Assembly (NCBI GenBank): GCA_963969595.1
Contig: OZ018412.1
Coordinates: 17,052,501-17,116,500 of the forward strand
Reading direction: 5' to 3'
Length of the DNA stretch: 64,000 nucleotides
Source: Neckera pumila
Lineage: Eukaryota; Streptophyta; Bryopsida; Hypnales; Neckeraceae
A model generated the notes under the pieces. It made no database searches and was not told where the DNA came from. It was given only the letters and a program-made list of their open reading frames with translations. The stretch's first letter is position 1; each line of letters starts with the position of its first letter. The translations under genes and the position numbers were made by a program. Below, one piece after another: positions 1 through 10,943 of this stretch.

Positions 1-477
1 AAGACAGTCAGGGGAACAAGATTGGAACGGCCTTTTCAACCCCCTAAATAACATCTAATGTATAAATGACTACAATAGAAAAGTGTCCGTCTACCTTGAC
101 AATCATTAGAAGAGAGATGAGGTTATCTTTTATCTGAATGGCTAGATGGTAAAATCCTTCATGTGGTTTGGCATAATATGTTTTAATTTAACACACTTTT
201 GGATATTCGACCTACTTTATAAGAATGTCCAAAATTTCTTGAAAAGTTGGTCTTCCTAGCATCTTTATACCAACAACTTTGGACTTTGAAGCAACGTCTT
301 GAGTTCAACTTTGATACGGATCCACTTAATTGAAGTCTTCCCCCACAAACAACATAAGATTTATAATCACTTCTACCGACATTTTCTAATGGAGTACACC
401 CTATTAGAATTTTATAGCATATCATCTATAGATTTATAACTATAAACATCTTAGAACTTTTTAGTGAATACTTATGG

Positions 478-744
478 CATTAGAAGAGATTTGAGGGCAT
501 TGGAGGGCCATTTCAAGTCCATTCCCCAATCTGCCCAGATCTGTGAACAGCCAATATAGGTTGTCAGAATTTTTTTTTTAAATAAAAAAAACTCTCTCCC
601 AAATATCATTTCAAACCATTTTTTATTTTTTATTTTTTTTCAAAAATGACGTGGCACTCTCTCGACTACATCAGCCAGTAGCTTTCTTGCATGGGAACGC
701 AGGATAACTTGCAAGCTGTTGGAGGCCTCAAATCTCTTCTAATG
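478..744. mobile_element. TIR element (MITE-like) inside kinase copy 1
   Basis: A 267-bp segment is bounded by 19-bp perfect terminal inverted repeats beginning CATTAGAAGAGATTTGAGG. It interrupts sequence that is continuous in kinase copy 2 near 30.2 kb. No ORF is present. The target duplication is not clear, so the superfamily is undetermined. Confidence 0.7.
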
Positions 745-1539
745 TTTGACATCACCATTTTTCATAGCACAAGAATCTTAGGCACTCTCTAATTAAAACC
801 TAGTCCCCACAACTCCCATTGTGCATTCATAATCTGATACACCACAAAAGAACCTCCACATTCCTAGAGCTTTCTTTAGATTCCTAGGTTCATTAGATTC
901 TTAGAGCTTTCTTCACTTTCCCAAAGTGGATAAGGTAGTTTGCTCTAAGAGTGACTGGCTTCTTCAAATGGACCCTATAAAATGGTACAGAATGGGTATC
1001 AAAATGGTACCAAATGGTCTTTAATTGGACCACTTTTGTCATTGATTGAATCCATAAAAAAAGTATTCTTTATTGCAAGAGCCAATCATTGGCTTTGATT
1101 TCTTCAAATCACTTTAGAAGTTGTAGGTGAACACATTTTAGGAGACCTAAGGTCACAAATAGGTATCTACAACAAGAAATCTTAGGAAATTCATAACTAA
1201 TTCAAAAATGCTTCCAAAAATATGAAACCACTTGTGTTACATTTGGCATCCATTTTTCTTTCTCTGAAAAATGAGTGAAATTTTTTTCTATTGATGCAAA
1301 CCTACAAACAGGCGGATCAGGCCTGAAATGGGCACTTTTAGAGCATCCTACCTTACACGAGAATAGTGACCTCAACAATCTTACGATCAAGCTTTAACCC
1401 GTCCCCAGACTCATTAAACCCACTTGTTTTTAAGTCTCTGAAAGGTTCTGAACAATTGAATCAGTCTGTTGGACTTCAGACTTGACATCCACAGACTTCA
1501 AGTCGCTCCAGTGATCTTGGCAGGATGCAATCTCAAACA

Positions 1540-1890
1540 GTGTAAGGTAGAAGCACCTATACCCAACCAGGGTCTGAAACCCGACCTGTAGCATGCATGT
1601 ATTTCCAACCAAAGCTGGAACAGGTTTACAATCAAAGATTGGAATGCTTTTTTTTGTCTCCTTTTCAATTTTGGAACTAAGAATGTCATGACACATGTCC
1701 TAAAGTGTTATAAAGTATACGGAAAGTAGTGAGTGGGAAAGTAGTCTCTTGATTGATCGGAATTGGAAGACTCTAAACATTGGGTGTAGATTTGGCCTAC
1801 TTTTTGGCTTCCAAAAATCACAGTAATTTCAGTTTTGAAATTAAAATTACCAAAAAATTACAGTCTCCATATTTCCTATCTTTCTACTTG
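1540..1890. repeat. Dispersed repeat, second copy near 55.3 kb
   Basis: This block is absent from kinase copy 2. It aligns by eye with 55,320-55,650, sharing AGTAATTTCAGTT, CATGACACATGTCC and other runs in the same order. It is probably a transposon fragment inserted into the old kinase gene. No coding potential was recognised. Confidence 0.55.
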
Positions 1891-2038
1891 GGAAAACATA
1901 TTTGCATTGTTTCATACTATTCATGATCTGTTTCAAAATCGCTTAAATGATCCGGTATGGGTGCAGTTACCTTAACCATTCTTGGCTTGCATCATTTCGT
2001 CAATGCGTGCCGAGCAATTTGAAGAAGAGGCTTGAATT

Positions 2039-2189
2039 TGGGCCTTGTGCGGATCCTTATTTGCTGCGCCCCGTTTGGTCTGTTGGGCTGGGTTCTTGCT
2101 TGCTTCCACCAGGCCGTGCTCGGCTGGTTGGTTTGTATTTCTATTCCTTGCAATGAAATTTTGTTTCATTTGTGCCAAAAAGAAAAGAT
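2039..2189 (+). mobile_element. SINE-like insertion with 12-bp target duplication
   Basis: A 151-bp insert is flanked by the direct repeat GAGGCTTGAATT at 2027-2038 and 2190-2201. Kinase copy 2 (near 31.0 kb) has the uninterrupted site with a single GAGGCTTGAATT. The 3' end reads TTGCAATGAAATT followed by GTTTCATTTGT and an A-rich tail, which suits a short retroposon. The same 3' end recurs near 22.28-22.33 kb, so it belongs to a family. No tRNA-like A and B boxes were confirmed. Confidence 0.7.
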
Positions 2190-2559
2190 GAGGCTTGAAT
2201 TGAGTCAATATAGCAAGGAGAAAGACTATCAAATACCTTGAATTGATGTAACGGAGCCTGACAGTGTCCCTATACAGACAGAGAATCTCGAGTTTAGGAC
2301 TTCCGTGTCATTGATTCCAAACTTGGCTTCCGTGTTTCTCAACTCTTGCACTGCCAACGTTGTTAAATTAGTGGCAGATTTCTGCATCTTCATCTCAAAT
2401 GTATATTTATACTAGTCCTTAGAGCTAACTAGCTTAGAGCCTTCCGTGGATGTATGTCACAATTTTTAGTTCTCAAAATCTTGTGAATTTAACGTAATTG
2501 AAGATTTATCTTTGCCAGGTGGTTACAATATCCTTAGAGGAAACAAAGCTATGTGTTTT

Positions 2560-3600
2560 GGTTTGACCATCAATAACATATCTTTCTTTTTTGATCAACA
2601 TGTAAGTGAGATATTCCTAACTACCAATGTATTTGTTAGGAAAAAAATTGCAAAATATGTGCAACTATCAAAAAAATGATACTTCACTGTATATTAGAGA
2701 AAATTTCAAGCCTCTAGAGGGCTGCTCCATAGCCCTCCAAAGGACCCTGAAATAGTGTTTTTTGAGACTGAATTTATTTTTTTTGCCCTATTTCCGCACA
2801 GCAATTTCTGCTGTGACAATGGCGCAGGAACCCAATTTCACAAGTAAAAAATTAATAACCTTTTTTCTCTTTTTAAATCTTAAAAAAATCTTAAAAAACA
2901 AAACAAAACAAAACAATTTGCAAAATCTGACTACTCCGGCAAGCAGTCATACACTCTGACTACTCATCAACGGCACTTTCCAAGTTTATAGGCCATGCAT
3001 AAAATAGCATGGCATGTCAACTTGGAACGGCCCCCCTGTGGACTGAAATTTTCTCTAGTGACCACCATAATGCTAAGTTTGTATAGAGTTTAGGACAACT
3101 ACATCAATGATTCATTAGAGAAGGTACCACCACCAAAAATCAACCAAATAGGCAATTAAATGCGGTTCCTTTCATTAAACTATACAAGATCTTGGGTCAA
3201 TCTTATTGAAAGTTGAAAGGGATATTTAGACTCTCTTAGTTAGCATGCATTTTAAGGATAATGCATGAATGAACTATGAATTTTCAAACTGATGAAAAGA
3301 AGTCCCAAACTCTAAACTCTCATGAATAGAGATTGTACATTTTAGGCAAGCATTTGCAAGTCTTGGTTTTAGAAGCAGGTTCATATATAACTCATAACCC
3401 TTCTCCCCTTTCTAACTCATAACCTAATCCATCTCTTATTTCTAGCTCATAAGTCATTAGAGCATCTTTGATGATCCAATTTTTAGCCTACTCTAGTAAT
3501 TTTTGGATGAAAATTGGGTAATAAATGCATGATCAAGCCAAAATATTTTTCTTGGCCCAACAAAATTGTACTTTTTGTTGTTGTTTGCTGCTTCAACTAA
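2560..3600. other. AT-rich intergenic DNA with a MITE
   Basis: No gene was recognised. About 2693-3058 is bounded by inverted ends reading TAGAGAAAATTTCA and its complement and looks like a roughly 365-bp nonautonomous element. The rest is low-complexity AT-rich sequence. Confidence 0.45.
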
Positions 3601-3615
3601 TGCTACTATTTATAT

Positions 3616-3715
3616 ATGGCAAATTTCATTAAAATGGCGCCATTTTGGAACTTTGGCACTTTTACAATTTAGAATGTCCGTTCTGAAATCTATTCCTGTC
3701 TTAGATGGTTCAAAA
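3616..3715. mobile_element. Terminal 100 bp of ATGGSGAATTTCRTTAAAATGGCG-family MITE (left part)
   Basis: The sequence from ATGGCAAATTTCATTAAAAT onward matches one end of the complete 195-bp element at 31,045-31,239, including internal text such as CTTTGGCACTT and TTCTGAAATCTAT. It stops abruptly where CAGGGTTGGCCAG begins. The other end type of the same family lies at 21,993-22,094 facing inward, which suggests one element split by a large insertion. Confidence 0.65.
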
Positions 3716-4165
3716 CAGGGTTGGCCAGACGTCAGGGCGTCTGCATCCGCGTCTAAACGTCCGGGGGGTGGCGGATGTCCCGTGACATTTGTTTTTTTGG
3801 ATTTTTTCCTTTGTTTTTAAAAAAAACACCCCTCTGATGTCCAGTCCACCGCAGTCGCAGGAACCATCCGCTAGCCTGTCCTCCATTTTTGGCAGACGGT
3901 CTGGCAGTCGATGGGTGCGTCCGCCAGTCCATCCGTCGAATCCTGCGAACGAAATGGCAAACGCACCCACCAACCGCTGGACTATCCGCCAAAAATGGCG
4001 GACGGACCTCGAATGCAGTCACCGTCCGCCAAATCCATCGAGAAAGGGGTGGTCAGACGTAGCATCCGCGCATTGCGCCACTGACTGTCCCAACCGAGAC
4101 AATTTTGATCCGTCCGTTTTGCCATCCGATTCTCGTCCGCCGTATTCTCGGACGGTTTAGGTGGA
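3716..4165. repeat. GTCCG-rich array 1, with hAT-like left terminus
   Basis: A GC-rich island about 450 bp long stands out in AT-rich surroundings and is packed with GTCCG, CGTCCGCC and GGCGGACGG words. It starts with CAGGGTTGGCCAGACG, which resembles an hAT-type terminal repeat, and has GTTCAAAA immediately outside. Long ORFs across it in several frames result from the GC-rich repeats and are not coding. It is probably the subterminal repeat region of a transposon. Confidence 0.6.
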
Positions 4166-4193
4166 TGCATACAAATTCAAACTAGACATGTTA

Positions 4194-5992
4194 ACCCCTA
4201 AAAGCCCGTTGTCCCTTCAGGGGACAAATGTATTTTTGGATAGGTATCTACGGGCTGAATTTTGTCATGATTTTTTGAAACTTTTTTGAAAGGTACAAAA
4301 ATTGATTAGCTTCATGGGAATGTAATTTTTTGCACAATCAGTGCCCGGATGCAAAAGTTATGACCAAACAAGCTCAAAGCAGGGGATGGCGGGTAGCAAA
4401 ATAAATTTGCATTTTTGTTTTTAATATTTTTAGTATTTTTTTCTTCATAAATAATTTTTTTGTCTGTCTAAAAGGCTTTGATTCATTTCATTTGGATTTG
4501 TTATGAGAAAATTCTGGACATTCTTGTTTCTTGGGCAGTTCGAGCATCTTTTTGAAAAAAATGACTTATAGGATTCATTTTTGAATGCAATTTTTCAAGT
4601 TTGTCAATTTTTTTTTTGCATGGTTAAGTTTACTTGCTAGAACAATGTGACCATTGGGATTAGTGCATTTTAATTCCATCTAAAATATATGAATATTTTA
4701 GATTTTCCTTCTATCTTGTACCTACTTCTATTTAACAATTTTTTCAACAATGAAAATTATGGTTTTTGAATATTATTTTTTTGGGTAGATTTTCAACTCA
4801 ATTCTCCACTATAGACTTTTGAAAAATCCACTACAGTCTCAAAAATCTGTAGTGTAAAAATTTTAAGTTAAAAATGTTCAAAGTCAAAAAATCCAGTCCC
4901 ACAATGTGATAAAAAACTTGTTTTTTTTTCACTTTAAATACAAATATCTTGCAATTTGTGCGGTCAAAAATTCGAAATTTTTTTCCACACATTCTCATAC
5001 TAGTTATTTGTAAGATCCTACGGTTAGATGTGCAAAAAAATACATTTTTAGTTATTTTTCACTCTTTGCTAAAAAAATGGCAGTTTTGGATGTTTTTTGG
5101 CAAAAAAAAGGTCTTGGGCCTTTAGAGGTTAAAGATCACATAGAAATACAAAACACAAGAATACCACTTGTAGATTGAAAGACTATAATGTTTCATCATG
5201 AGGGTGTTACCTCCAAAAGGATGAAGGCTTTTCTTTCTCCAAAAGACACTTGAAACTCACATTTCTCTAAGAAACATTAAGAAGAACTGAAAAATAGTTT
5301 TTCTCCACATCTATCCATAGAATCTTATACCTCACTAGTATGACAATGTGCATTTGAAATTTTAGAATTTTTGACCGCAGATACTGCAAGATATCTGCAA
5401 TTAAAGTGAAGAAAATAAAATTTGATTCATACTGTACGGCAAGATTTTTGGACTTCCAACATTTTTAACTTTACGTTCTGCAGTACAAAGTTCTAAGCTT
5501 CAAATCTTCATAGAGAAGAATTGAGTTCAGAGTCTAGGAGAAAAACAAAATTAAAACAAAATTTATTTTTCATTATTAAAAAAGTTATAAAATTGAAGAT
5601 AGAAGGAAAATGTAAAATATTTATATGTTGAATATGGATTAAAATGCACTAATCCTAATCATAAGATTGTTGTAGCGATGAAACTAAATCATGTGGAGTT
5701 TTTTTTCTTAGAAATTGTAAAGATTCCCGTAAAAATTCTATTTATAAATTAATTCTACATTTTTTATTTTTGTTGCTGCCCCTTCTCTCTTGTGTTGAGC
5801 TCATTTGGGCATAACTTTTGTTTTCAAGCATCCATAAAAAAACATATATATATATATATATATTCCACAAAGCTTATCATTTTTTCTACTTTGAAAAACA
5901 ATTTAAAAGAATATGGAAAAAATTCAGCCCATTGTTACGTGCCCAATATCCCAAATGTCCACTGTACGAACAATGGCCCTTCAGGGGTTAGA
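4194..5992. repeat. Pair of related AT-rich elements in inverted orientation
   Basis: About 4,194-5,010 is an approximate reverse complement of about 5,330-5,992. Shared landmarks include TTAACCCCT ends, GGGCTGAATTTT, TTTTTGACCGCA, ATTAAAATGCACTAATCC and AGATAGAAGGAAAAT. A third copy starts at 9,361 and a fourth lies reversed at about 26,020-26,930. The spacer near 5,130-5,215 and the right flank (about 5,993-6,120) align with contiguous sequence near 46.65-46.85 kb. No transposase was recognised, so this is a nonautonomous family. Confidence 0.55.
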
Positions 5993-7035
5993 ATTGCTAA
6001 AGTGATTTGAAAGCTTTTAATGTTCTTTTTTCATGTCAAATCTAAATAATTGGTCACCCTAGAATATGAGGTTCAAGAGCCTAACATGCATAATTGCAAT
6101 GAACTTATAGCTTATGAAAATATATTCCACCATTTTGTAAATGAATTTCTAATGTGTTTTGTTCTCCAAAATCTATTGCGGGAGAGGCGCATTTACAACA
6201 ATGTTCAACACTACAAAAAGTGAAGATTGCAATGAATACCCTTGCATAAACTCTTGAACATAAAGATCATAATCAATCATTGTCAAAATTAGATTTGACA
6301 ATGTTACAAGTAAACTTCAAATAAAATGGTGCAAAATTTTTCAATGAAGAACTGAAACTCATAAAAAATTTCAACTAGCATGTAATCTCATAAAATATAC
6401 AATTTAGTATCCAAACTCATCAAAAAAAATCCTCCTTCTATTAATGATGAAAAAGAAATGCAAGTTCTTCATAGTTGTAATATGTACATCCATCAATACT
6501 TAATGTCAACCTAATTTTGACCAAATTATCAAGAAAATTCTAAATCTTTCACGAAACTATCCTTTTTGTAATTTAAAGGTTAAAGATATATTCCCTGAAA
6601 TTAATTCAATTTTCATTTTCCTATTCCATCAATACAAAATACATCATATGATTTGGACCACATCTTTACCAACGTCCAAATCAACATCCATCAACATCTA
6701 ATATTCTCATTCTCATTCAAGATGGACATATGTTCATTGTCATTAAAGACCATAATCATTAATAACTGAAAATTAGGAATGCATTAGAGAATTTGAAAAA
6801 TATATCAAATTTCACTTATATTATCATACAGTACTGCTATATATGTAGTATATAGTTTGTGCGCATATATCCGGCCTCTTACATTTACTAAATACTCCCT
6901 CCGTTTGGAAATAGTGTATCCATTCTCTATAGTGATTGCACTAAGAATGGATGCACTATTTCCAAACGGAGGGAGTATATATACTTCCTGCTATATAGTA
7001 TGCAAAACTATTCATATGAACGTTGAAAATGTTCA
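5993..7035. other. AT-rich noncoding DNA
   Basis: No gene was seen. The stretch is AT-rich with short homopolymers and contains the Stowaway-like palindrome listed separately. Confidence 0.5.
6895..6975. mobile_element. 81-bp Stowaway-like MITE
   Basis: The element is nearly a complete palindrome. It starts CTCCCTCCGTTTGGAAATAG, ends with the complement, and is flanked by TA on both sides (6893-6894 and 6976-6977). The CTCCCTCCG terminus and TA duplication are the hallmarks of Tc1/mariner-derived Stowaway MITEs. Confidence 0.85.
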
Positions 7036-7043
7036 TCAGGTAT

Positions 7044-8440
7044 AGGCTAACAAAAAATATTGCAGAATCGATTGATGATGTGGGCTAAACCACCCGTCTT
7101 TTCCGAGCCTTTTCGACAAGGCCGCTCCAAATAATCTTGAAATGCTAACGTCAATGTATGGTGGCTGAACTTGCTCGTACTGTCTGTTTTCATGTTCAAC
7201 TTCCAATACTCGTCGGACATGCAGTCCCCGTTGATTTGACGAGCTATTTTGCAAATTGCATATTCCTCCAATGCACGTGACAAACTTGGAATGATAATTG
7301 CATCTCCATTTCTCTGGTGCAAATATGCTATTTTTGAATTCATTCACCACCTCCGAGCCAAAACCTCCTTCATGTCACTTGCTGAAGTGAACACACATAA
7401 GGATTTAGGCGGTTCTGCTGCTAAATTAGTCATTTCCCAATTGCAAATTCTAATGTACACACGTGACTCTTTTTCTGGAAAGTGAAACATGATGTTGTCT
7501 GGAGAAATATCATTGTGAAGATGTCTTGCATCGTGTACTGCTCGCATGATGTGTAGTAATGCCCATGCAAGCTCCTTCCGTTTCTTTCTAAACCGAGCTA
7601 GGCGGAAAGCGTCAATCGTCTTTGCATCCGTTGGATTGCTATACATCAAGTGAACATGTATGTTATCTGCAATAGAGTAATCGAGGTCCAGCATCTATCG
7701 TAGTATTCCGCCGTTCCACCAATACAAGTACCCTTCATACTTTGTTGCATGAACAGCAACAAACCATATAACTCCAACATGTGGAATTCTCACTGCCATT
7801 GACTCATTCTGGTGTTCCAATTTTGCAAGCTCAGGATGTTTGATGTGTTGGTTGGATATCTTTGCTGCAAATTCCCAATAATTAGGAATCTCTAAACAAC
7901 CCTCAATCCTGACCCTCCGAATTGTCGCATACCCGCTTTTCCAAACTTTTTTGTCTTGTGGAATCACTCTTGCCGTGTGAGGAAGCGCTATGAGATGTTG
8001 TTTACCCTTATCCAATTCAACAATTCCATCAACGCTTTTCCACCAATGCAGAGACCCTCGTCTATTCTGACTCTTTGCGAACGGAGCAGAACGGCTAACG
8101 AATAATTCAGCTCTGAGAATCACTTGCTCAAAGGCTTCATCACCTACACGGTGACGCTTCCCATACTGTACTAGGGTGTCTTTTATATTCCATAATGAAT
8201 CTTGGACTTTATTTGTCAAGAATCGGTTGAAGCTCCTCTTGTCTGTCTCTTATTGCCATTCCGGAAAGTTGACTGCATCCATGAATCGTTTTCACATATT
8301 TTCACATGCCTTGAATTTCTCCGGACCCTCTTCACCGTACCAAATATATTTGGTATGTAAGGACGTAATGCTTTCCGTCTCATAGAAGTCGACCGTGCAT
8401 TTGATCAAAAAACATTTCAATGCATAAAAGGCTGCTCTTT
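7044..8440 (-). pseudogene. Protein-kinase-like pseudogene, one frame with four stops
   Basis: On the minus strand a single reading frame of about 460 codons runs without a frameshift from about 8,435 to 7,047. It is broken only by stops at 8292-8294 (TGA), 8250-8252 (TAA), 7695-7697 (TAG) and 7344-7346 (TGA). The segment HNDISPDNIMF matches a kinase catalytic loop with HRD changed to HND. The position expected for DFG reads ICNW, so even the ancestral protein may have been a divergent or inactive kinase. The upstream part includes GYATIRRVRI and VIWFVAVHATKYEGYLYWW and is not a standard ATP-binding lobe. The copy lies in transposon-rich DNA and no intact paralogue is present here. The nearest named family is uncertain. 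Confidence 0.7.
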
Positions 8441-8728
8441 ATCAAGCGCACTGCTTGATGGACACTGATGTTTCTCGTGTTTCCTCTTTGCTGCCTTTTT
8501 TGTTCGCACCGTTGTGATGGACTTCTTTGTATGAATGAATATTTTAGAATTCTCAAAGAACTTTGCTTCCAAAGAAAATTACACCAAAGTTTGAAAAAAC
8601 AGCAATAAGAGGACCTCCAAATTTGACTTTTGTTTTCCCTTGGAAAAAACCCAATGAAGACCTAAGCCATGCTTAAGCCATCAAGCTTTCTGCTCCGCTC
8701 TTGCAAGATGCAAGGGAGAAAACAAAAG

Positions 8729-9195
8729 TGAAGAGCGGACGGGTCGTCTGTCCCTCTTACAGCCTGGCGGACGGCAAGGTGGTTAGATGACACCGCATTG
8801 GACGGCCCAAATGAGGCGCGAGATCCGCCATCTGCAAGATTGGACGGTCCGGTAGCCAAGTCGGACGCTCAGCGAACGCGAACAAGGATCACGGACAGAG
8901 ATCACGGACCATCGGAAGGCAGGTGGTGGATGGAAGCTCAACCGCTCGTACGGGGCAGCGGATGCAGCGGGATTGCTCGGACAGCTTTGGCGGACAGAAG
9001 GGGACTGCTCAGACGGCTGCCTGCGGACAGAAAGGATTGGTCGGACGGCGAAGGGCGGATGGAGGGTGGCTACTTGGACGGTGGGCGCAGAAGACGAACA
9101 AACAGGTTTTCGTCTGCCGCTTCAATGGATGGCGGCCACTTCTCCGACACCAAATCAGACAGAGGGCACGCAGATGACCGCTTGAAGAAGGTCAT
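8729..9195. repeat. CGGAC-rich array 2
   Basis: A GC-rich block is dominated by CGGAC, GGCGGAC and GGACGG words, mostly in the opposite sense to array 1. ORFs up to 142 codons cross it in several frames but show only Arg/Gly-rich repeat-type translations, so no protein is called. An element of the TTAACCCC family starts shortly downstream at 9,361. Confidence 0.6.
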
Positions 9196-9360
9196 TTCAA
9201 ATAAAATTCTGAAAATGTCAAAGTAATCTTTTTTTTTCTTCAAAAAAATCACGTAACTTAGCTCAAAATATTATAGAATTGGGTGAGTATGTTATTTTAT
9301 CAATGAAGTGATTAGGTTTACTTCATTCATGAAGTGCATATTTCAGTCATTATTGCGTAT

Positions 9361-10060
9361 TTAACCCCGAAAGTCCCAATGGACCTATATGGGCCAAAAT
9401 GCAACTTCGAATAGGTACCTAATTGTTCAAATCTTACTGTGATTATCTTAAACTTCTTCAAGAGCTTTAAAAATACATACAGTTCTTGGGATTATAATTT
9501 TGTGTGTCAATTGCTGTCTAGGACTCCAGGATTTGAAGTTCTCGCACAATAAGCCAAAAATGTAGGTCGGCAAGCAGCCCAAATAGAAACACAAAAATTT
9601 ATTTTATTTTTGATTTTTAATTTTTCCTACAATGTTATATTTTTATGTACAAGTAAACTTCTAATTCATTCTATTTGGATTAGGAATAAAAAAGTTATGG
9701 ACTAGTTTTAGTTTGGGGAAATCTAAGTAAGTTTTTCAGAAATTACTTGTAGAAGCTACAGCTCAATTTTCAATGCAATTTTTAAATTTTTTAGATTTTT
9801 TTTTTGAATAGGGTTATATTTTCTTCCTACAACAATCTCCACCATTGGGATTATTATATTTCAATTGCATTCTAGAGAAGTTAACAATTTTGTTTTCTTA
9901 TTCAATTTTTGATATACTTGTTTTTAACAATTTTTAAAAGAATGAAGACCAATTTTTTCTTTCTTGATTTCTTTATAAGACTCTAATTTCAATCCATCAG
10001 CATGGAAAATTTGAAAATTTGAAAATTGTAGTGCCAAAAAAATTTCATTCTACTCCACGA
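9361..10060 (+). repeat. Third copy of the TTAACCCC element family
   Basis: The sequence starts TTTAACCCCGAAAGTCCC. It follows the same order of landmarks as 4,194-5,010, including TTCTATTTGGATTAGGA, CAATGCAATTTTTAAA and ACCATTGGGATTA. It is AT-rich and noncoding. Confidence 0.5.
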
Positions 10061-10069
10061 CATATTGGA

Positions 10070-10805
10070 GCTGGTTGACCCGAGGGTTGACCAAACGCTG
10101 TCGGCATACCCTTGGTGAAACTTTGAGGGGGCATGTGGAAAACTCATTGCTCCAATCGCCAAGAGGATATTGGCCCAATTGGTGTCATCATCTTCGTGTA
10201 AACAAAACTAGAGTAGCTACTTCTATGTTGACAACAAATCTCAAAACAAGTTGACGACAGAGAGGGCAACAGACTTGGTGTATGTGTATAACAATTCCAA
10301 ACTTGTGACCACATCAAAAGAGAAAGATGAGAAGAAGTGGTACCATCACAATGAGGACTGTGAGGAGTCAGAGCTGGGGTTTGGTTCGGAGGTGGGGAAT
10401 GATAGGCCTCACCCGCTAGACGAGGTCCTGAACTCCGACACGGAAGATTTGCATAATGAATCGTACCGTAGTCCTAACATGACCAATAAAGAGCAAGGAG
10501 GCAATAATAGAGATGCATTTGAGTTTGGATCAGAAGACGAGAATGATGGATATGATGAGCGTGCACCTTCGATAGCCAGATTTGTAGATGGATCTGGATT
10601 TCTGAATAGCAAAAAGACTCTATTAGAAAATGAGAATGCTTACGTGGAGATAGTGGAGGCTAATAGGACAATGATGTCCATTGGTGGAACCGATGGAATG
10701 GATGAAGCCATTTGGATTTCCGAGTCTCCGTCCATAGGAAAGGCGCAGGAGGAAGATAATGACAAACAAAATGAGGATAGAAAAGGTGACATGAAGGTCC
10801 AATAG
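10070..10805 (+). pseudogene. hAT transposase C-terminal (dimerisation) remnant
   Basis: In one plus-strand frame the translation gives KRILAQLVSSSSC, then a stop where the hAT signature has Trp, then NKLTTERATDLVYVYNNSKL, the conserved end of plant hAT transposases. An upstream Trp codon of the family (YPW before NFEGACGK) is also a stop. After the core comes an acidic Glu/Asp/Ser-rich tail to the TAG at 10,803-10,805, as in many plant hAT proteins. The N-terminal zinc finger and catalytic DDE parts were not found nearby, so only the 3' end of the gene remains. It lies inside the array-rich block and may belong to the element that carries the arrays. Confidence 0.75.
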
Positions 10806-10943
10806 GAAGTCAGCAGTACAGAAGATGAACTTCTCTCGACGTTGGCAAGAAAAAAGACTGCGGAACCCACTACAAGAAAGGACAACCGAATGAAGTGCAT
10901 CAGAATGGTGATGGATTTATGATGGAGCATAGAAGCCCAATTT

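Larger units (their letters stand above)
183..2393 (-). pseudogene. Decayed TKL-type protein kinase, copy 1
   Basis: Read on the minus strand, the start ATG lies at 2391-2393 and the N-terminal region can be followed to about 2270. A second block at about 1430-1540 carries the conserved stretch DHWSDLKSVDVKSEVQ. The C-terminal kinase lobe survives at 183-425, with readable pieces GCTPLENVGRSDY and, across a frameshift, the subdomain XI motif RPTFQEIL. The glycine-rich loop and most of the catalytic core are not readable here. The copy matches the pseudogene at 29.9-31.4 kb block by block, so both derive from one ancestral gene. It is interrupted by a TIR element (478-744), other repeat DNA (about 1540-1960) and a SINE-like insert (2039-2189). 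Family placement rests on the better copy 2. Pseudogene status is clear; the exact exon structure is not. Confidence 0.75.

Noticed and set aside
3789..4160. 123-codon ORF in the GTCCG array
   Set aside because: Same reason: repeat-driven, Pro/Ser/Arg-rich, with no start context or homologous motif.
7344..8294. Stop-codon readthrough or selenocysteine-type recoding of the kinase-like frame
   Set aside because: All three stop codons occur, two family-critical kinase motifs are altered, and the surroundings are transposon debris; decay is the simpler explanation.
8798..9226. 142-codon ORF and overlapping frames in the CGGAC array
   Set aside because: Several frames are open at once and all give Arg/Gly/Asp-rich repeat products, which is expected from the repeated words.
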